Origin: Hyphomicrobiales bacterium
Lineage (GTDB): Bacteria > Pseudomonadota > Alphaproteobacteria > Rhizobiales > JAJFHB01
Assembly (NCBI GenBank): GCA_021775755.1
Contig: JAJFHE010000032.1
Coordinates: 1 to 64,000 of the forward strand
Direction of reading: 5' to 3'
Length of the DNA stretch: 64,000 nt
Part shown: positions 25,442 through 33,831 of the stretch, one piece after another
Layout: the number at the start of each line of letters is the position of its first letter
Numbering within the stretch: position 1 is the first letter of the stretch
Position numbers and translations under genes: made by a program
The notes under the pieces: model-generated
Databases searched by the model: none
What the model was told of the DNA's origin: nothing
The model's input: the letters and a program-made list of their open reading frames with translations, nothing else

Positions 25442-27073
25442 ATGGCAGCATCGAGTGTCGATCAGGCGATCATCAACCGTTCCCTCATTGCCGCGACCCA
25501 TGAAATGGGAACAAAGCTGATCCGCTCGGCCCATTCGCCGATTGTGCGCGAAGCGCAGGATTGTTCGGCGGCGATTATCGACCGGGAAGGCCGGGTGGTG
25601 GCCCAGGCCGAGCTGATCCCGATACAGCTTGGGTCGATCACGCAGACTTTCGCACCGTGCCTGAGCCTTTATCCGCCGGAAACGCTTAAAGAGGGCGACT
25701 TTTTCATTAACAACGACCCCTATCATGGCGGTCAGCACATCCAGGACATCTTCCTGTTTTCGCCGATCTTCTTTGACGGTGAGCTCTTGGGCTTCAGTGC
25801 CTCGGTCGTACATCACATCGATCTGGGCGGTGGCGCGCCGGGGCTCAACCCCGATGCCGGCGATGTCCATCAGGAAGGCCTCATCTTTCCACCGTCGAAG
25901 TACAATCTGGATCACGATTGGAACGGCGGGTCGTTCGAGCGGCTTGTCGCGGCGAACGTGCGGATGCCGGAGGCAACCATCGGCGACATCAACGCTCAGT
26001 TCGCGGCAAACTCGATCGGCGCCAAGCGGCTCCAGGCCCTGGCCGCGCGCTACGGACGCGACATCGTGAGCGATGCGATGGACGAAATGCTGAACTATTC
26101 GGAACGCCGCATGCGGGCCGCGATCACCGGGTTGCCGGACGGCACCTATTGCGCGCAAGCGGCAATGGACGATGACGGCCTGGGAACCACGCCGGTGGTG
26201 GTCCGCGCGCAGGTAACGATTGCCGGCGATGCGATCCACATTGGTTTCGATGGCACCGACCCCCAGGTGGCGACCAATGTGAACAACCCGTTCGCATCGA
26301 CGTTCGCCGCCGCGGTCGCGTGCGCAAAATCCGTCCTGACCGACCCGGACATACCGTTCAACGATGGTGTTTCGAGGGTGATTTCAGTCGATGCGCCCCT
26401 GGGGTCGGTGCTCAATCCCAGACCACCGGCACCGGTGCGTGCGCGGCTTTTGCCAAGCTATCGGGTGTTCAACGCGGTGATGAAGGCGCTGGCTCAAGTT
26501 GCGCCGGACAAGGTGATGGCCGAGGGCTACGACACGACAACGCCGGTCTGTCTCAGCCATTTGGGCGAGGGCGGTTACAACATCTATCTGGAAATACTTG
26601 GCGGCGGCTATGGCGCCGGCGTTGATAATGACGGCTGCGACGGCGTCGACAGTCCGTTGTCGAACTGCGCCAACATTCCCATCGAGTCGCTGGAGATGGA
26701 CTATCCGTTCATGCGGATCAACGAATATGCATTGATCCCCGGCTCGGGCGGTGCCGGTGCGCGGCGCGGCGGACTGGGTTTTGAGCGCTCCTACAATATC
26801 GTTCAAGACGGCGTGCAGTTTGCGACCTATGGCGACCGTTTCACATCGCCGGCGCAGGGTCTGTTCGGCGGCGCCAATGGTGCGGCGGCTGAAAATTACA
26901 TCGTGCGCGGCAAGGAAACCATCACGCTGCGGTCGAAAACCGGCTGCAGGCTGGAGGCAGGCGACCTGCTCGTCGTGCGCACCGGCGGCGGGGGAGGTTA
27001 CGGCCCGCCGGAAGACCGGCCGGCAGCGCTGCACGAACGCGACCGCTCCAAAGGCCTGGAGCGATCCAAGTAG
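25442..27073 (+). CDS. hyuB: Hydantoinase/oxoprolinase B-subunit (HyuB)
   Basis: This 543-residue partner of HyuA has the family signatures AATHEMGTKLIRSAHSPIVREAQDCSAAI, FFINNDPYHGGQHIQDIFLF, the zinc-region HHIDLGG, and LLPSYRVFNAVMKAL. The ATG at 25442 has AGGAAGG about 9 bases before it. A GTG 9 bases earlier overlaps the hyuA stop (GTGA) but would lie against the ribosome site, so 25442 is preferred. The tight coupling means the two subunits are made together. A small GYD-domain gene follows after 45 bases. Confidence 0.88.
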   Translation: MAASSVDQAIINRSLIAATHEMGTKLIRSAHSPIVREAQDCSAAIIDREGRVVAQAELIPIQLGSITQTFAPCLSLYPPETLKEGDFFINNDPYHGGQHIQDIFLFSPIFFDGELLGFSASVVHHIDLGGGAPGLNPDAGDVHQEGLIFPPSKYNLDHDWNGGSFERLVAANVRMPEATIGDINAQFAANSIGAKRLQALAARYGRDIVSDAMDEMLNYSERRMRAAITGLPDGTYCAQAAMDDDGLGTTPVVVRAQVTIAGDAIHIGFDGTDPQVATNVNNPFASTFAAAVACAKSVLTDPDIPFNDGVSRVISVDAPLGSVLNPRPPAPVRARLLPSYRVFNAVMKALAQVAPDKVMAEGYDTTTPVCLSHLGEGGYNIYLEILGGGYGAGVDNDGCDGVDSPLSNCANIPIESLEMDYPFMRINEYALIPGSGGAGARRGGLGFERSYNIVQDGVQFATYGDRFTSPAQGLFGGANGAAAENYIVRGKETITLRSKTGCRLEAGDLLVVRTGGGGGYGPPEDRPAALHERDRSKGLERSK

Positions 27074-27118
27074 CCAACCACAAACACGTTCCGAACAACG
27101 CAGGAAAGGCTAGTCCCG

Positions 27119-27460
27119 ATGGGAGTTCTCGTTCTCTACCTGGTGAAATACGAAAACGATCAGAAGGCCGCCATGGTGGCCGACCCGGATACGCGCGACC
27201 GCGCCGCGATCCACCGCAAGGCCATCGCCGACTTTGGCGGCAAGCCCATTGCGCAATACGGCTCCTATGGCGAATACGACATGGTCTACATCTATGAAAT
27301 GCCCGACGACAAGGCACTGGCGGCCAATCTGCATCTCACCGATTCCTACGGGCTTGCGAAATACAGCAAGGCCATTCCGCTTATGAACAGCGACGACTTC
27401 GCCGCCTCGCTCGAACTCGCGCATGAGACGCCGACGCAATACGCACCTGCCAAGTCGTGA
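27119..27460 (+). CDS. GYD-domain protein
   Basis: The 113-residue protein is a ferredoxin-like alpha/beta barrel of the GYD family, with the signature stretch QYGSYGEYDMVYIYEMPDD. Members are small cytoplasmic proteins often next to amidohydrolase, hydantoinase or glutamine-synthetase-like genes; their reaction is mostly unknown. It is 45 bases behind hyuB and likely the third gene of that operon. Confidence 0.7.
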   Translation: MGVLVLYLVKYENDQKAAMVADPDTRDRAAIHRKAIADFGGKPIAQYGSYGEYDMVYIYEMPDDKALAANLHLTDSYGLAKYSKAIPLMNSDDFAASLELAHETPTQYAPAKS

Positions 27461-28079
27461 AGCCGCAATCGACGGCGTTCATCGTCCCGGTGAAACGGGT
27501 CAATAATTGCCGCCCTTGGTATTATGTGGACGCGCATGATTGCCATCTTGCGCGCCGCCCTATCTGCGCGCGGTCGCTGCCGTTCTGACGCGGGCGTGGC
27601 CCGTCTCGGGTACTCGGGACCTGGGCAACGCTAATGTCGAATCAACGCGTCGGTCCGATGGCCATCAAAGTGACCCCGATTTCATCAAACGTCTTAGACC
27701 GCTTCACGTTCATAGGGAAACGTTTGATGGGTCAAATCGGTTCATCCGGCAAGGCGCGGCGCGAAGCGCGATGCGGTGTATCGGGCAAGCGCCGCAACGC
27801 CGCCGGTGAGCCGATTGGGCCCATCGAAGGCCGGTGTTTCGCGCCTTCTGGACTGCGTTACGGCTCCCTTGTGGACGGGAAGTCCACGGCGGGACCCGTA
27901 CCCTGCCAGCAGACGCGAAACACCGGTCAAACGATTCCGTATGAACGTGAAGCGGTCTAGATACAATTTGAAGCAATTTTTCGTCGTATTTTGTTAAAGC
28001 CCGTCAACCACGTTCTTCAACCGAATGTTTTTTGTTTCCAGTTATGGTTCCGTCAGTTGGGACAGGAGTCCGGCGAACC
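27461..28079. other. Intergenic stretch containing a structured repeat
   Basis: No gene is supported in these 619 bases. Overlapping open frames on both strands at 27540-27960 arise from the inverted repeats described at 27695-27959. The last 120 bases before 28080 are AT-rich and probably carry the promoter of the TadG-like gene. Confidence 0.6.
27695..27959. repeat. 265-bp cloverleaf-like inverted-repeat element (MITE-like)
   Basis: The ends form a 33-bp terminal inverted repeat (27695-27727 against 27927-27959) with 31 matches. Inside are two further arms: 27726-27749 pairs with 27802-27825 (about 19 of 23), and 27831-27845 pairs with 27912-27926 (14 of 15). The second arm has an inner hairpin GTGGAC/GTCCAC at 27871-27887. 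Together they make a three-way junction in DNA or RNA. Compensating differences and the lack of a transposase fit a non-autonomous repeat spread by another element, or a dispersed structured RNA. Confidence 0.8.
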
Positions 28080-29477
28080 GTGACACAATCATTTGTATAC
28101 GTTCGATTTTTTAAAGAAACCTATGGTGGCATTGCGATTGTGTTCGCATTGTTGCTTCCGTGTCTTGTGGTGTGTTTGGGTTTGGCGGTGGACTACACGA
28201 TCTGGGTCACCCAGAAGCACGAACTCCAACGCATCGCCGACCAGGCAGCATTTGCAGCAGCGCGCGAGCTTTACATGGCAAACAGCAGTGGCCCACAAAC
28301 GGAGTCTGTAGCCGCCACTTCCGCATCCGAGCAAATGATTGGCGCTGGAATGTTGAGCGCAGCCGATGCCGACATGATGGTAGCGTCTGCAACCGATTCA
28401 TTTGCCTCATCCGGTTCGCAGTCCGGTGGCGGAGGCGGCGGTACAGGTGCCGGGCGCTCGTCGGGCTCAGCCGCGACGCCGACGACATTCGGCAATGGAT
28501 ACAACCTCCAGGTCAAAGCGGACATTGAAAACGGCACCGTAGCAGTGGTCATCACGCAAGCCGGCGCTGCGTACTTCTCCAGGGGTGTTATGCCGCCGCC
28601 GAACATTGCAGTGACAACGGTGGCCCGCGTTGTCGGGGGTGGACGTGTGTGCGTCATCGGCCTCGATAAAGTTGCTGCAGAAACCGTCGCCCTAAACCTG
28701 AGCGCGGCCATCAATGCGGACCAGTGCGGGGTGTTTTCCAACTCCACAGATCCTTCAGGTCTTGCGGTTTTGGTGAATTCGCGTCTCACCGCGGAAACGA
28801 TCTGTTCCACCGGTGGATTTCAGGGCGCCACCACCAACTACAGTACCGCGCCGCTCACAGACTGCCCGGCAGTTTCGGATCCGCTCGCCGACAGGGCTCC
28901 GCCGAGTGGCGGTAGTTGCGATCAGACGGACTACACCATCTCGAGTGGGTCTGACGTGCTGTCTCCGGGCGTTTACTGCGGCGGGATCAGGGTAGAAAAG
29001 TCCGCCTCCGTTCAGTTTCAGCCTGGCGTTTATGTCATTCGGGGTGGCCAGATGAGATTTGGGGGACACGCCCAAATCACAGGCGAATACGTAGGAGTTT
29101 ACCTCAAAGGTCCGCGTTCCACCTTCATGTTCACCCCGAACACATCAATCTCGCTTACCGCTCCGAAAGACGGGCCGCTCGCTGGCATCCTATTCTTCGA
29201 GGATCGCGATGTGCCCGAGCTTCGGGAGTACGAGATACGCAGCAACGACGCCCGTGTTCTTGTCGGAACGATCTATCTGCCGAACGGTATTTTCATGGTA
29301 AGCGCCAGAAACGCGGTTGCGACAGATTCGGCCTATACGGCAATCGTTGCGCGCCGTATTATCCTGAACCAGGAAGCCAGTCTGACGATCAACTCCGACT
29401 ACCACCAAACAGACGTGCCGGTGCCTTCAGGCCTCGGCGATGTTGGAATCGGCGGCAGCATCGCACTCGTGAAGTAG
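28080..29477 (+). CDS. TadG-like pilus-assembly/envelope protein
   Basis: The 465-residue product has an N-terminal membrane anchor, GGIAIVFALLLPCLVVCLGLAVDY, followed by the HELQRIADQAAFAAARELYM helix typical of TadE/TadG-like proteins of Flp pilus loci. A Gly/Ser linker (about residues 115-135) leads to a cysteine-containing beta-rich C-terminal domain. GTG at 28080, with AGGAG 11 bases upstream, is taken as the start; TTG at 28032 or ATG at 28044 would add up to 16 residues. No other tad genes are nearby, so it may be a stand-alone surface protein. Confidence 0.7.
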   Translation: MTQSFVYVRFFKETYGGIAIVFALLLPCLVVCLGLAVDYTIWVTQKHELQRIADQAAFAAARELYMANSSGPQTESVAATSASEQMIGAGMLSAADADMMVASATDSFASSGSQSGGGGGGTGAGRSSGSAATPTTFGNGYNLQVKADIENGTVAVVITQAGAAYFSRGVMPPPNIAVTTVARVVGGGRVCVIGLDKVAAETVALNLSAAINADQCGVFSNSTDPSGLAVLVNSRLTAETICSTGGFQGATTNYSTAPLTDCPAVSDPLADRAPPSGGSCDQTDYTISSGSDVLSPGVYCGGIRVEKSASVQFQPGVYVIRGGQMRFGGHAQITGEYVGVYLKGPRSTFMFTPNTSISLTAPKDGPLAGILFFEDRDVPELREYEIRSNDARVLVGTIYLPNGIFMVSARNAVATDSAYTAIVARRIILNQEASLTINSDYHQTDVPVPSGLGDVGIGGSIALVK

Positions 29478-29815
29478 GCGTGCGCCCGTTCGCGGTTTCA
29501 AACGTCTGCGGGTTGTACGCTTTGTGAACGATTTTCCGACAACCCCGATTGACAAGATCCAGAATAATGTCCTGAAACAGACATTCTGGAGCGGTCGGGA
29601 GAAGAAAATCTGAAAAGGCCTGGGCGCGGCGTTGGCAATTCAACGTTTACTCGACGCACAACTCACATTTGCCGCCCCCTGTTCCTTTCCTTTTGTGGTG
29701 CGGACATCGAATTGTGACCACAATTTCGACGAAAAATGTGGAGCCTTATGCGTGATCCGTTATGATCGCGCCGGTGAGTCGCCGGAGTTTGCGGACCAGG
29801 GGAATAATCCAGTCG
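29478..29815. other. Intergenic region upstream of the MlaC-like gene
   Basis: No gene is supported in these 338 bases. It is AT-richer than the genes on either side and contains the palindrome listed at 29710-29725. Promoter function for the plus-strand MlaC-like gene is likely. Confidence 0.4.
29710..29725. promoter_or_regulatory. Candidate operator palindrome AATTGTG-AC-CACAATT
   Basis: A perfect 7-2-7 inverted repeat lies about 90 bases before the MlaC-like start. Its length and AT/GTG composition suit a dimeric helix-turn-helix regulator, though it does not match the CRP or FNR consensus. The regulator is unknown. Confidence 0.4.
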
Positions 29816-30427
29816 ATGCGTGACGCTATGAAAGTCAGATCCGCCGTGTCGCGGCGCGGATTGCTTGCCGGATTGGGCGCGCTTGCGCTGGTCGGCACAC
29901 AGGCTTCAGTACCGCAATCGGCATATGCGGCAACGGACCGTGTCGCGAAGTTCATGAACCGACTGAAGGGACCGCTGTTGCGGGCCGCGAAGGAACACTC
30001 GCCATCGCGCTTCCTGCGCGTCATACGTTCTCACGCGGATGTGCCGAACATCGCACTTTACTCGCTAGGCTCCTACCGCGACGGCCTCGACCGCTCGCGC
30101 CGGCGCGCCTACTACACCGGTGTCGCGCGCTACATGGCCAACTACTTCGCCTTGATGTCGAAGGAGTACAAGGTGGTCGACGCGGAAGTCGTCGGCAACA
30201 GCTGGAACGAGGGCGACGACTACTATATCGACACCAAGATTACGCTCGAATCCGGCTCGACTTACAATGTGCGCTGGCAACTGAAAAAGAAGGACGGCAA
30301 GTTCAAGATTGCCGATGTCCGCGTGCTCGGGTTCTGGCTTGCGTGGCTGCAGCGCCAGCAGTTTCAGAGCTTCATCGAGAGCCGCGGCGGTAGCGTCAAT
30401 TCGCTTGTGGTGGCGCTCAATCCCTGA
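29816..30427 (+). CDS. MlaC/Ttg2D-family phospholipid-binding protein with Tat-like signal
   Basis: The 203-residue product has a twin-arginine-like signal (SRRGLLAGLGALALVG) and a mature NTF2-like MlaC fold: RSHADVPNIALYSLGSYRDGL, YTGVARYMANYFALMSKEY and WQLKKKDGKFKIADVRVLG, ending with FQSFIESRGGSVNSLVVAL. MlaC carries phospholipids across the periplasm for the MlaFEDB ABC transporter. No mla transporter genes are adjacent, as is common for extra alphaproteobacterial copies. The start at 29816 is chosen to begin just before the signal; 29828 is possible. Its end overlaps the convergent WYL regulator gene by 11 bases. Confidence 0.75.
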   Translation: MRDAMKVRSAVSRRGLLAGLGALALVGTQASVPQSAYAATDRVAKFMNRLKGPLLRAAKEHSPSRFLRVIRSHADVPNIALYSLGSYRDGLDRSRRRAYYTGVARYMANYFALMSKEYKVVDAEVVGNSWNEGDDYYIDTKITLESGSTYNVRWQLKKKDGKFKIADVRVLGFWLAWLQRQQFQSFIESRGGSVNSLVVALNP

Positions 30428-31136
30428 GGACGGCCGCGCGGCGGGTGTTGCTCATCTCCTGGTGCAACTTTTCCAGATACTCGCGATACTTCGATGCCCG
30501 GTGCGGGCGGAAACTTGCGCCGGTTTCCGCGGCATCTTCGATGCGGTCGAGGCGGAAGACGCGGTGGTCGGTGCGCAGCGTGCACCAGGCGACGAGAAGA
30601 TCCGTCTCATCGAGATAGGCGATCGACAGCGGCCACACATCGCGCTTGGTCACCGTACCGTTGACATCGGCATAACGGATCGCCAGCACGCGCTCTTCCC
30701 AGGCGGCGCGGCGCAGAAACACAGGATCGACGCCCGGTATGGGACGCTGGCGGAAAGACTGTGTGGTGGAAACCGCATGAGCGGCGCGGCCGCGCATGCT
30801 TTCGGGCATGGCGGCAACGAGCTTTGCGCGGGCTTCGGCGGCCGCCTCGACGAGAGCCGGGTCGGCAATCTGGCCGACGCTTGCGAGGCCAAGCACAATC
30901 GCTTCCGTTTCGTCCTCCGTAAACTGCAGGGGCGGCAGCATCGGGTCTTCGGTGAGCGTATAGCCGTAGCCCGCGGCGCCATCGATCAGCGCGCCGGAAC
31001 TCTTGAGCGTCTCGATGTCGCGGTAGATGGTGCGCACCGACACGGCGAGCGTTTCGGCGAGCCGCTCCGCGGTGATCGGCGCCGGCCTTACCCGCATTTC
31101 CTGCAGGAGTGCGAAAAGTCTGTCCGTTCGTTTCAT
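30417..31136 (-). CDS. YafY-type transcriptional regulator with HTH and WYL domains
   Basis: The 239-residue protein starts MKRTDRLFALLQEMR with a DeoR-like winged helix (RLAETLAVSVRTIYRDIETLKSSGALI, about 22-55), then a WYL domain (about 135-210; here WEERVLAIRYAD, WPLSIAYLDETDLLVAWC and FRLDRIEDA). WYL domains bind nucleotide-like or other ligands. The gene is divergent from a glutathione transferase gene, a frequent pairing. A palindrome in the gap is the probable binding site. An upstream ATG would add six residues. Confidence 0.85.
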   Translation of the reverse strand: MKRTDRLFALLQEMRVRPAPITAERLAETLAVSVRTIYRDIETLKSSGALIDGAAGYGYTLTEDPMLPPLQFTEDETEAIVLGLASVGQIADPALVEAAAEARAKLVAAMPESMRGRAAHAVSTTQSFRQRPIPGVDPVFLRRAAWEERVLAIRYADVNGTVTKRDVWPLSIAYLDETDLLVAWCTLRTDHRVFRLDRIEDAAETGASFRPHRASKYREYLEKLHQEMSNTRRAAVLRD

Positions 31137-31160
31137 CGCGGCCCACAATGACATAGTCTG

Positions 31161-31177
31161 CTGACATCATTTGTCAG
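31161..31177. promoter_or_regulatory. Candidate operator CTGACA-TCATT-TGTCAG
   Basis: A perfect 6-5-6 palindrome lies in the 81-base gap between the divergent WYL regulator gene and the glutathione transferase gene, 25 bases before the regulator start. This is where an autoregulated YafY-type factor would bind. DNA-binding data are absent, so the link is positional. Confidence 0.55.
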
Positions 31178-31217
31178 GAGAGTGGCAGCATAACCATATG
31201 CCGCGTAACCCGTAAGG

Positions 31218-31931
31218 ATGAAGCTCATGTTGCACCTCGTTTCCTATGCGCCCGCGTTCGGCGAGCCGAGCCCCAGCCCGTTCTGCGTGAAGGCGATGTG
31301 CCTGTTGCAGATGTCGGGAGTTGAATGGCAGCCGAAATGGCAGCAGGACCCGCGCAAGGAACCCAAGGCCAAGCTGCCGGTGCTTGAGGATGGCGACAGC
31401 AAGATCGCCGACTCGCATTTTATCCTGCGCCATCTTGAGAGCGCCCACGGTGCCGACTTCGACGCTGGGCTTTCCGAGGAGCAGAAGGCCATATCGATGG
31501 CCGCGGTGAGGATGACCGAAGAGCATCTCTACTGGGCCATCCTGCATGACCGCTGGATGGACGACCGTAACTGGGCCGTGGTCCGCGACCTTTTCTTCTC
31601 CGGCATTCCCGCCATCATGCGCGGCTTCGTGACGGGCCAGGTGCGCCGTCAGGTGCGCGGCTCTCTCAACGCCCACGGTCTTGGACGCCACAGCGCGGCG
31701 GAAATAGCCGAACTCGCTACCGAGGACCTGCGCTCGCTTGAGGGATTGCTCGGCGACAAGCCGTTCATGATGGGTGATGCGCCCACCGGTCTCGATGCCA
31801 CCGCCGGCCCCTTCATCGCCGCCGCCGCCGGCACGCCGAACGAAACCGGGCTCACCCGCGCGCTGGCCGCAATGCCGAAGCTCAACGCCTATACGGGCCG
31901 CGTGCGCGACGCGATCTATCCGAATGTCTAA
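31218..31931 (+). CDS. Glutathione S-transferase family protein
   Basis: The 237-residue protein shows an N-terminal thioredoxin-like domain (residues 1-80: LHLVSYAPAFGEPSPSPFCVKAMCLLQMSG, KAKLPVLEDGDSKIADSHFILRHLE) and an all-helical C-terminal domain ending in GLDATAGPFIAAAA. Cys23 in SPFC may be the active-site residue, as in omega/beta-like or metaxin/FAX-like transferases. It is divergent from a WYL regulator gene that probably controls it, suggesting detoxification of an electrophile. The higBA operon starts 56 bases after its stop. Confidence 0.8.
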   Translation: MKLMLHLVSYAPAFGEPSPSPFCVKAMCLLQMSGVEWQPKWQQDPRKEPKAKLPVLEDGDSKIADSHFILRHLESAHGADFDAGLSEEQKAISMAAVRMTEEHLYWAILHDRWMDDRNWAVVRDLFFSGIPAIMRGFVTGQVRRQVRGSLNAHGLGRHSAAEIAELATEDLRSLEGLLGDKPFMMGDAPTGLDATAGPFIAAAAGTPNETGLTRALAAMPKLNAYTGRVRDAIYPNV

Positions 31932-31951
31932 CGACCAGAGTTTCGAAAACA

Positions 31952-31981
31952 TTGTCTATTGTATGCTGTACGTACTATATA
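31952..31981 (+). promoter_or_regulatory. Probable higBA promoter
   Basis: TTGTCT (31952-31957) and TATATA (31976-31981) are 18 bases apart, near sigma-70 consensus, with the palindrome GTACGTAC (31968-31975) just before the -10 box where antitoxin repression would act. A transcript from here would begin almost at the higB ATG (31988), so higB may be translated with little or no leader. Confidence 0.5.
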
Positions 31982-31987
31982 TGAAAA

Positions 31988-32266
31988 ATGATAAAGAGCT
32001 GTGGGGACCGAGATACGGAAAAGCTCTACAACCGCGAACCTGTTCGCAAGTGGCAGTCCCTCCAAAGGGTTGCACTTCGTAAACTTGTCATGATCGACTA
32101 TGCAGATCAGATTGAGGATCTGCGGTCTCCGTCAGGCAATCGTCTGGAAAAGCTTGTCGGAAACCGCGCGGGGCAGTGGAGCATCCGCATCAACGACCAA
32201 TGGCGCGTTTGCTTCGAATGGGAAGAAGGCAACGCCGAAAACGTGGAAATTACGGACTATCACTGA
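31988..32266 (+). CDS. higB: HigB-type toxin (RelE superfamily mRNA interferase)
   Basis: The 92-residue protein starts MIKSCGDRDTEKLYNREPVRKW, as many HigB toxins do, and carries RLEKLVGNRAGQWSIRINDQWRVCFEW and the VEITDYH end, the RelE/HigB core whose Arg and His residues act on ribosome-bound mRNA. The toxin gene precedes the antitoxin gene, the usual higBA order. The stop TGA overlaps the higA ATG (ATGA-type coupling, shared base 32266). Confidence 0.88.
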   Translation: MIKSCGDRDTEKLYNREPVRKWQSLQRVALRKLVMIDYADQIEDLRSPSGNRLEKLVGNRAGQWSIRINDQWRVCFEWEEGNAENVEITDYH

Positions 32267-32571
32267 TGGACAAGATTGCACCGGTTCACCCCGGCGAAAT
32301 TCTCAAGCATGAATTCATGGAGCCATACGGCCTCTCGTCCAATAAGCTCGCCGAGATTCTTGGAGTGCCCGCCAATCGGGTTTCCTCCATCGTGGCCGGC
32401 AAGCGCTCGGTTACCGGCGACACGGCGTTGAGGCTCGGGCGGGCATTCGGAACCACGGCGAAGTTCTGGATGAACGCCCAGGCCGGTTTTGATCTCGACA
32501 CCGCCAGCGATGAGATTGCTGCAGCAACGTTGAGCTCGATTGAACCGGTTGGGGAAAGTAAACCGGCATGA
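32266..32571 (+). CDS. higA: HigA-type antitoxin (XRE family)
   Basis: The 101-residue protein begins MDKIAPVHPGEILKHEFMEP and has an XRE helix-turn-helix (LSSNKLAEILGVPANRVSSIVAGKRSVTGDTALRLGRAFG, about 19-58) followed by FWMNAQAGFDLD, the classic VapI/HigA pattern. It neutralises HigB and represses the operon. Translation is coupled to higB by a one-base overlap. Its end lies 35 bases before an acyl-CoA dehydrogenase gene that has its own ribosome site. Confidence 0.88.
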   Translation: MDKIAPVHPGEILKHEFMEPYGLSSNKLAEILGVPANRVSSIVAGKRSVTGDTALRLGRAFGTTAKFWMNAQAGFDLDTASDEIAAATLSSIEPVGESKPA

Positions 32572-32605
32572 ACCGGGCGTCGTCGGGGTGCGGAGGAGCC
32601 AGCAT

Positions 32606-33820
32606 ATGAGTGCGTCATTCGATGTCCGTCAGCATCTGGAAACGCGTGAACTTTGTGCGTTTCGTGCCGAGGTGCGCGACTTCATCCGCTCAAACCTGCC
32701 GGACGAAATCCGCGCCAAGGTTGCCGAAGAGCGTATGGATCTCACGCGCGAGGACATGCAGCGCTGGCACAAAATCTTGCAGTCGAAGGGATGGGGCTGC
32801 CCGTCCTGGCCGGTGGCACACGGCGGCACCGGCTGGAGCGATGAACAGTCCTACATATTCGAGCGCGAAATCGCGCTTGCCGATGCGCCGCGCCCGATGG
32901 TGTTCGGCACCGGCATGCTTGGTCCGACCGCAATCGAATACGGCACCGAAGAGCAAAAGGAGCGCATTCTGCCCGGCATCGCCTCGGGCGATGTCGTGTG
33001 GTGCCAGGGGTTTTCAGAACCAAATTCCGGCTCCGACCTTGCCTCGCTGCAGACGCGCGCGGTGCGCGACGGCGAGCGCTATGTCGTCAACGGCTCGAAG
33101 ATCTGGACCAGCGATGGCCACTTCGCCGACCGCATGTTCGGCCTCTTCCGAACCGACAGTTCAGGCCGCAAGCAACAGGGCATTACCTTCCTCACGCTCG
33201 ACATGAAGGTGCCGGGTATCACCGTTACGCCGATCATCACGTTCGACGGCGGACACGAAGTGAACCAGGTGTTCTTTGAAGATGTCGAGGTGCCGGTCGA
33301 AGACCGCCTCGGCGAGGAGCATGACGGCTGGAAGCTTGCCAAGTATTTGCTGGGCATGGAACGTTTCGGCACCGCCGAAGTCTCCCGCTCCATGGCATCT
33401 TGCAAGCGGCTGCGCGAGCTTGCCTGCCGCATTCCGGCGGGCGAGGGCATGCTGATCGATGACCGCGACTTTGCCCGTCGTATGGCCGAAGCGGAGACCG
33501 AACTGCGGGCGCTGGAACTTACCGAGATGCGCTTTTTGTTCGGTCCCGGCGGCGCCGATGCGCTTGGCGCTGAGGCCTCGATGCTCAAGGTGCGCGGCAC
33601 CGAAGTTCAGCATCTCCTGCTTGAGCTCGCCATGGAGGCGGTGGCGCATCATGCGCGCGTCGATGTTGGCGATCTGGAGGAGAACGCCGGCTGTCCCGCC
33701 GGCCCCGGCGAAGCGCGCTACGTGTCGCGCGCCTATTTCAATTTCCGCAAGACGGCGATCTATTCCGGCTCCAACGAGATACAGAAGAACATCATCGCAA
33801 AAGCGGTTTTGGGTTTGTAG
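32606..33820 (+). CDS. Acyl-CoA dehydrogenase, pimeloyl-CoA-dehydrogenase large-subunit type
   Basis: The 404-residue protein has the FadE/PimC-like features WPVAHGGTGWSDEQSYIFEREIALADAPRP, WCQGFSEPNSGSDLAS, WTSDGHFADRMFGLFRTD and FRKTAIYSGSNEIQKNIIAK. At the usual catalytic Glu the residue is Ser (YSGSNEIQ), as in heterodimeric dehydrogenases where the base lies elsewhere or in the partner. A GGAGGAG site precedes the ATG at 32606. It is followed after 11 bases by the small-subunit gene, the pimC-pimD arrangement of dicarboxylate or cyclic-acid degradation. Confidence 0.82.
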   Translation: MSASFDVRQHLETRELCAFRAEVRDFIRSNLPDEIRAKVAEERMDLTREDMQRWHKILQSKGWGCPSWPVAHGGTGWSDEQSYIFEREIALADAPRPMVFGTGMLGPTAIEYGTEEQKERILPGIASGDVVWCQGFSEPNSGSDLASLQTRAVRDGERYVVNGSKIWTSDGHFADRMFGLFRTDSSGRKQQGITFLTLDMKVPGITVTPIITFDGGHEVNQVFFEDVEVPVEDRLGEEHDGWKLAKYLLGMERFGTAEVSRSMASCKRLRELACRIPAGEGMLIDDRDFARRMAEAETELRALELTEMRFLFGPGGADALGAEASMLKVRGTEVQHLLLELAMEAVAHHARVDVGDLEENAGCPAGPGEARYVSRAYFNFRKTAIYSGSNEIQKNIIAKAVLGL

Positions 33821-33831
33821 GGCGCGGCACT

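Noticed and set aside
27540-27976. Several short frames on both strands in the cloverleaf repeat
   Set aside because: They mirror each other (LDRFTFI on both strands) because of the inverted repeats and have no ribosome sites.
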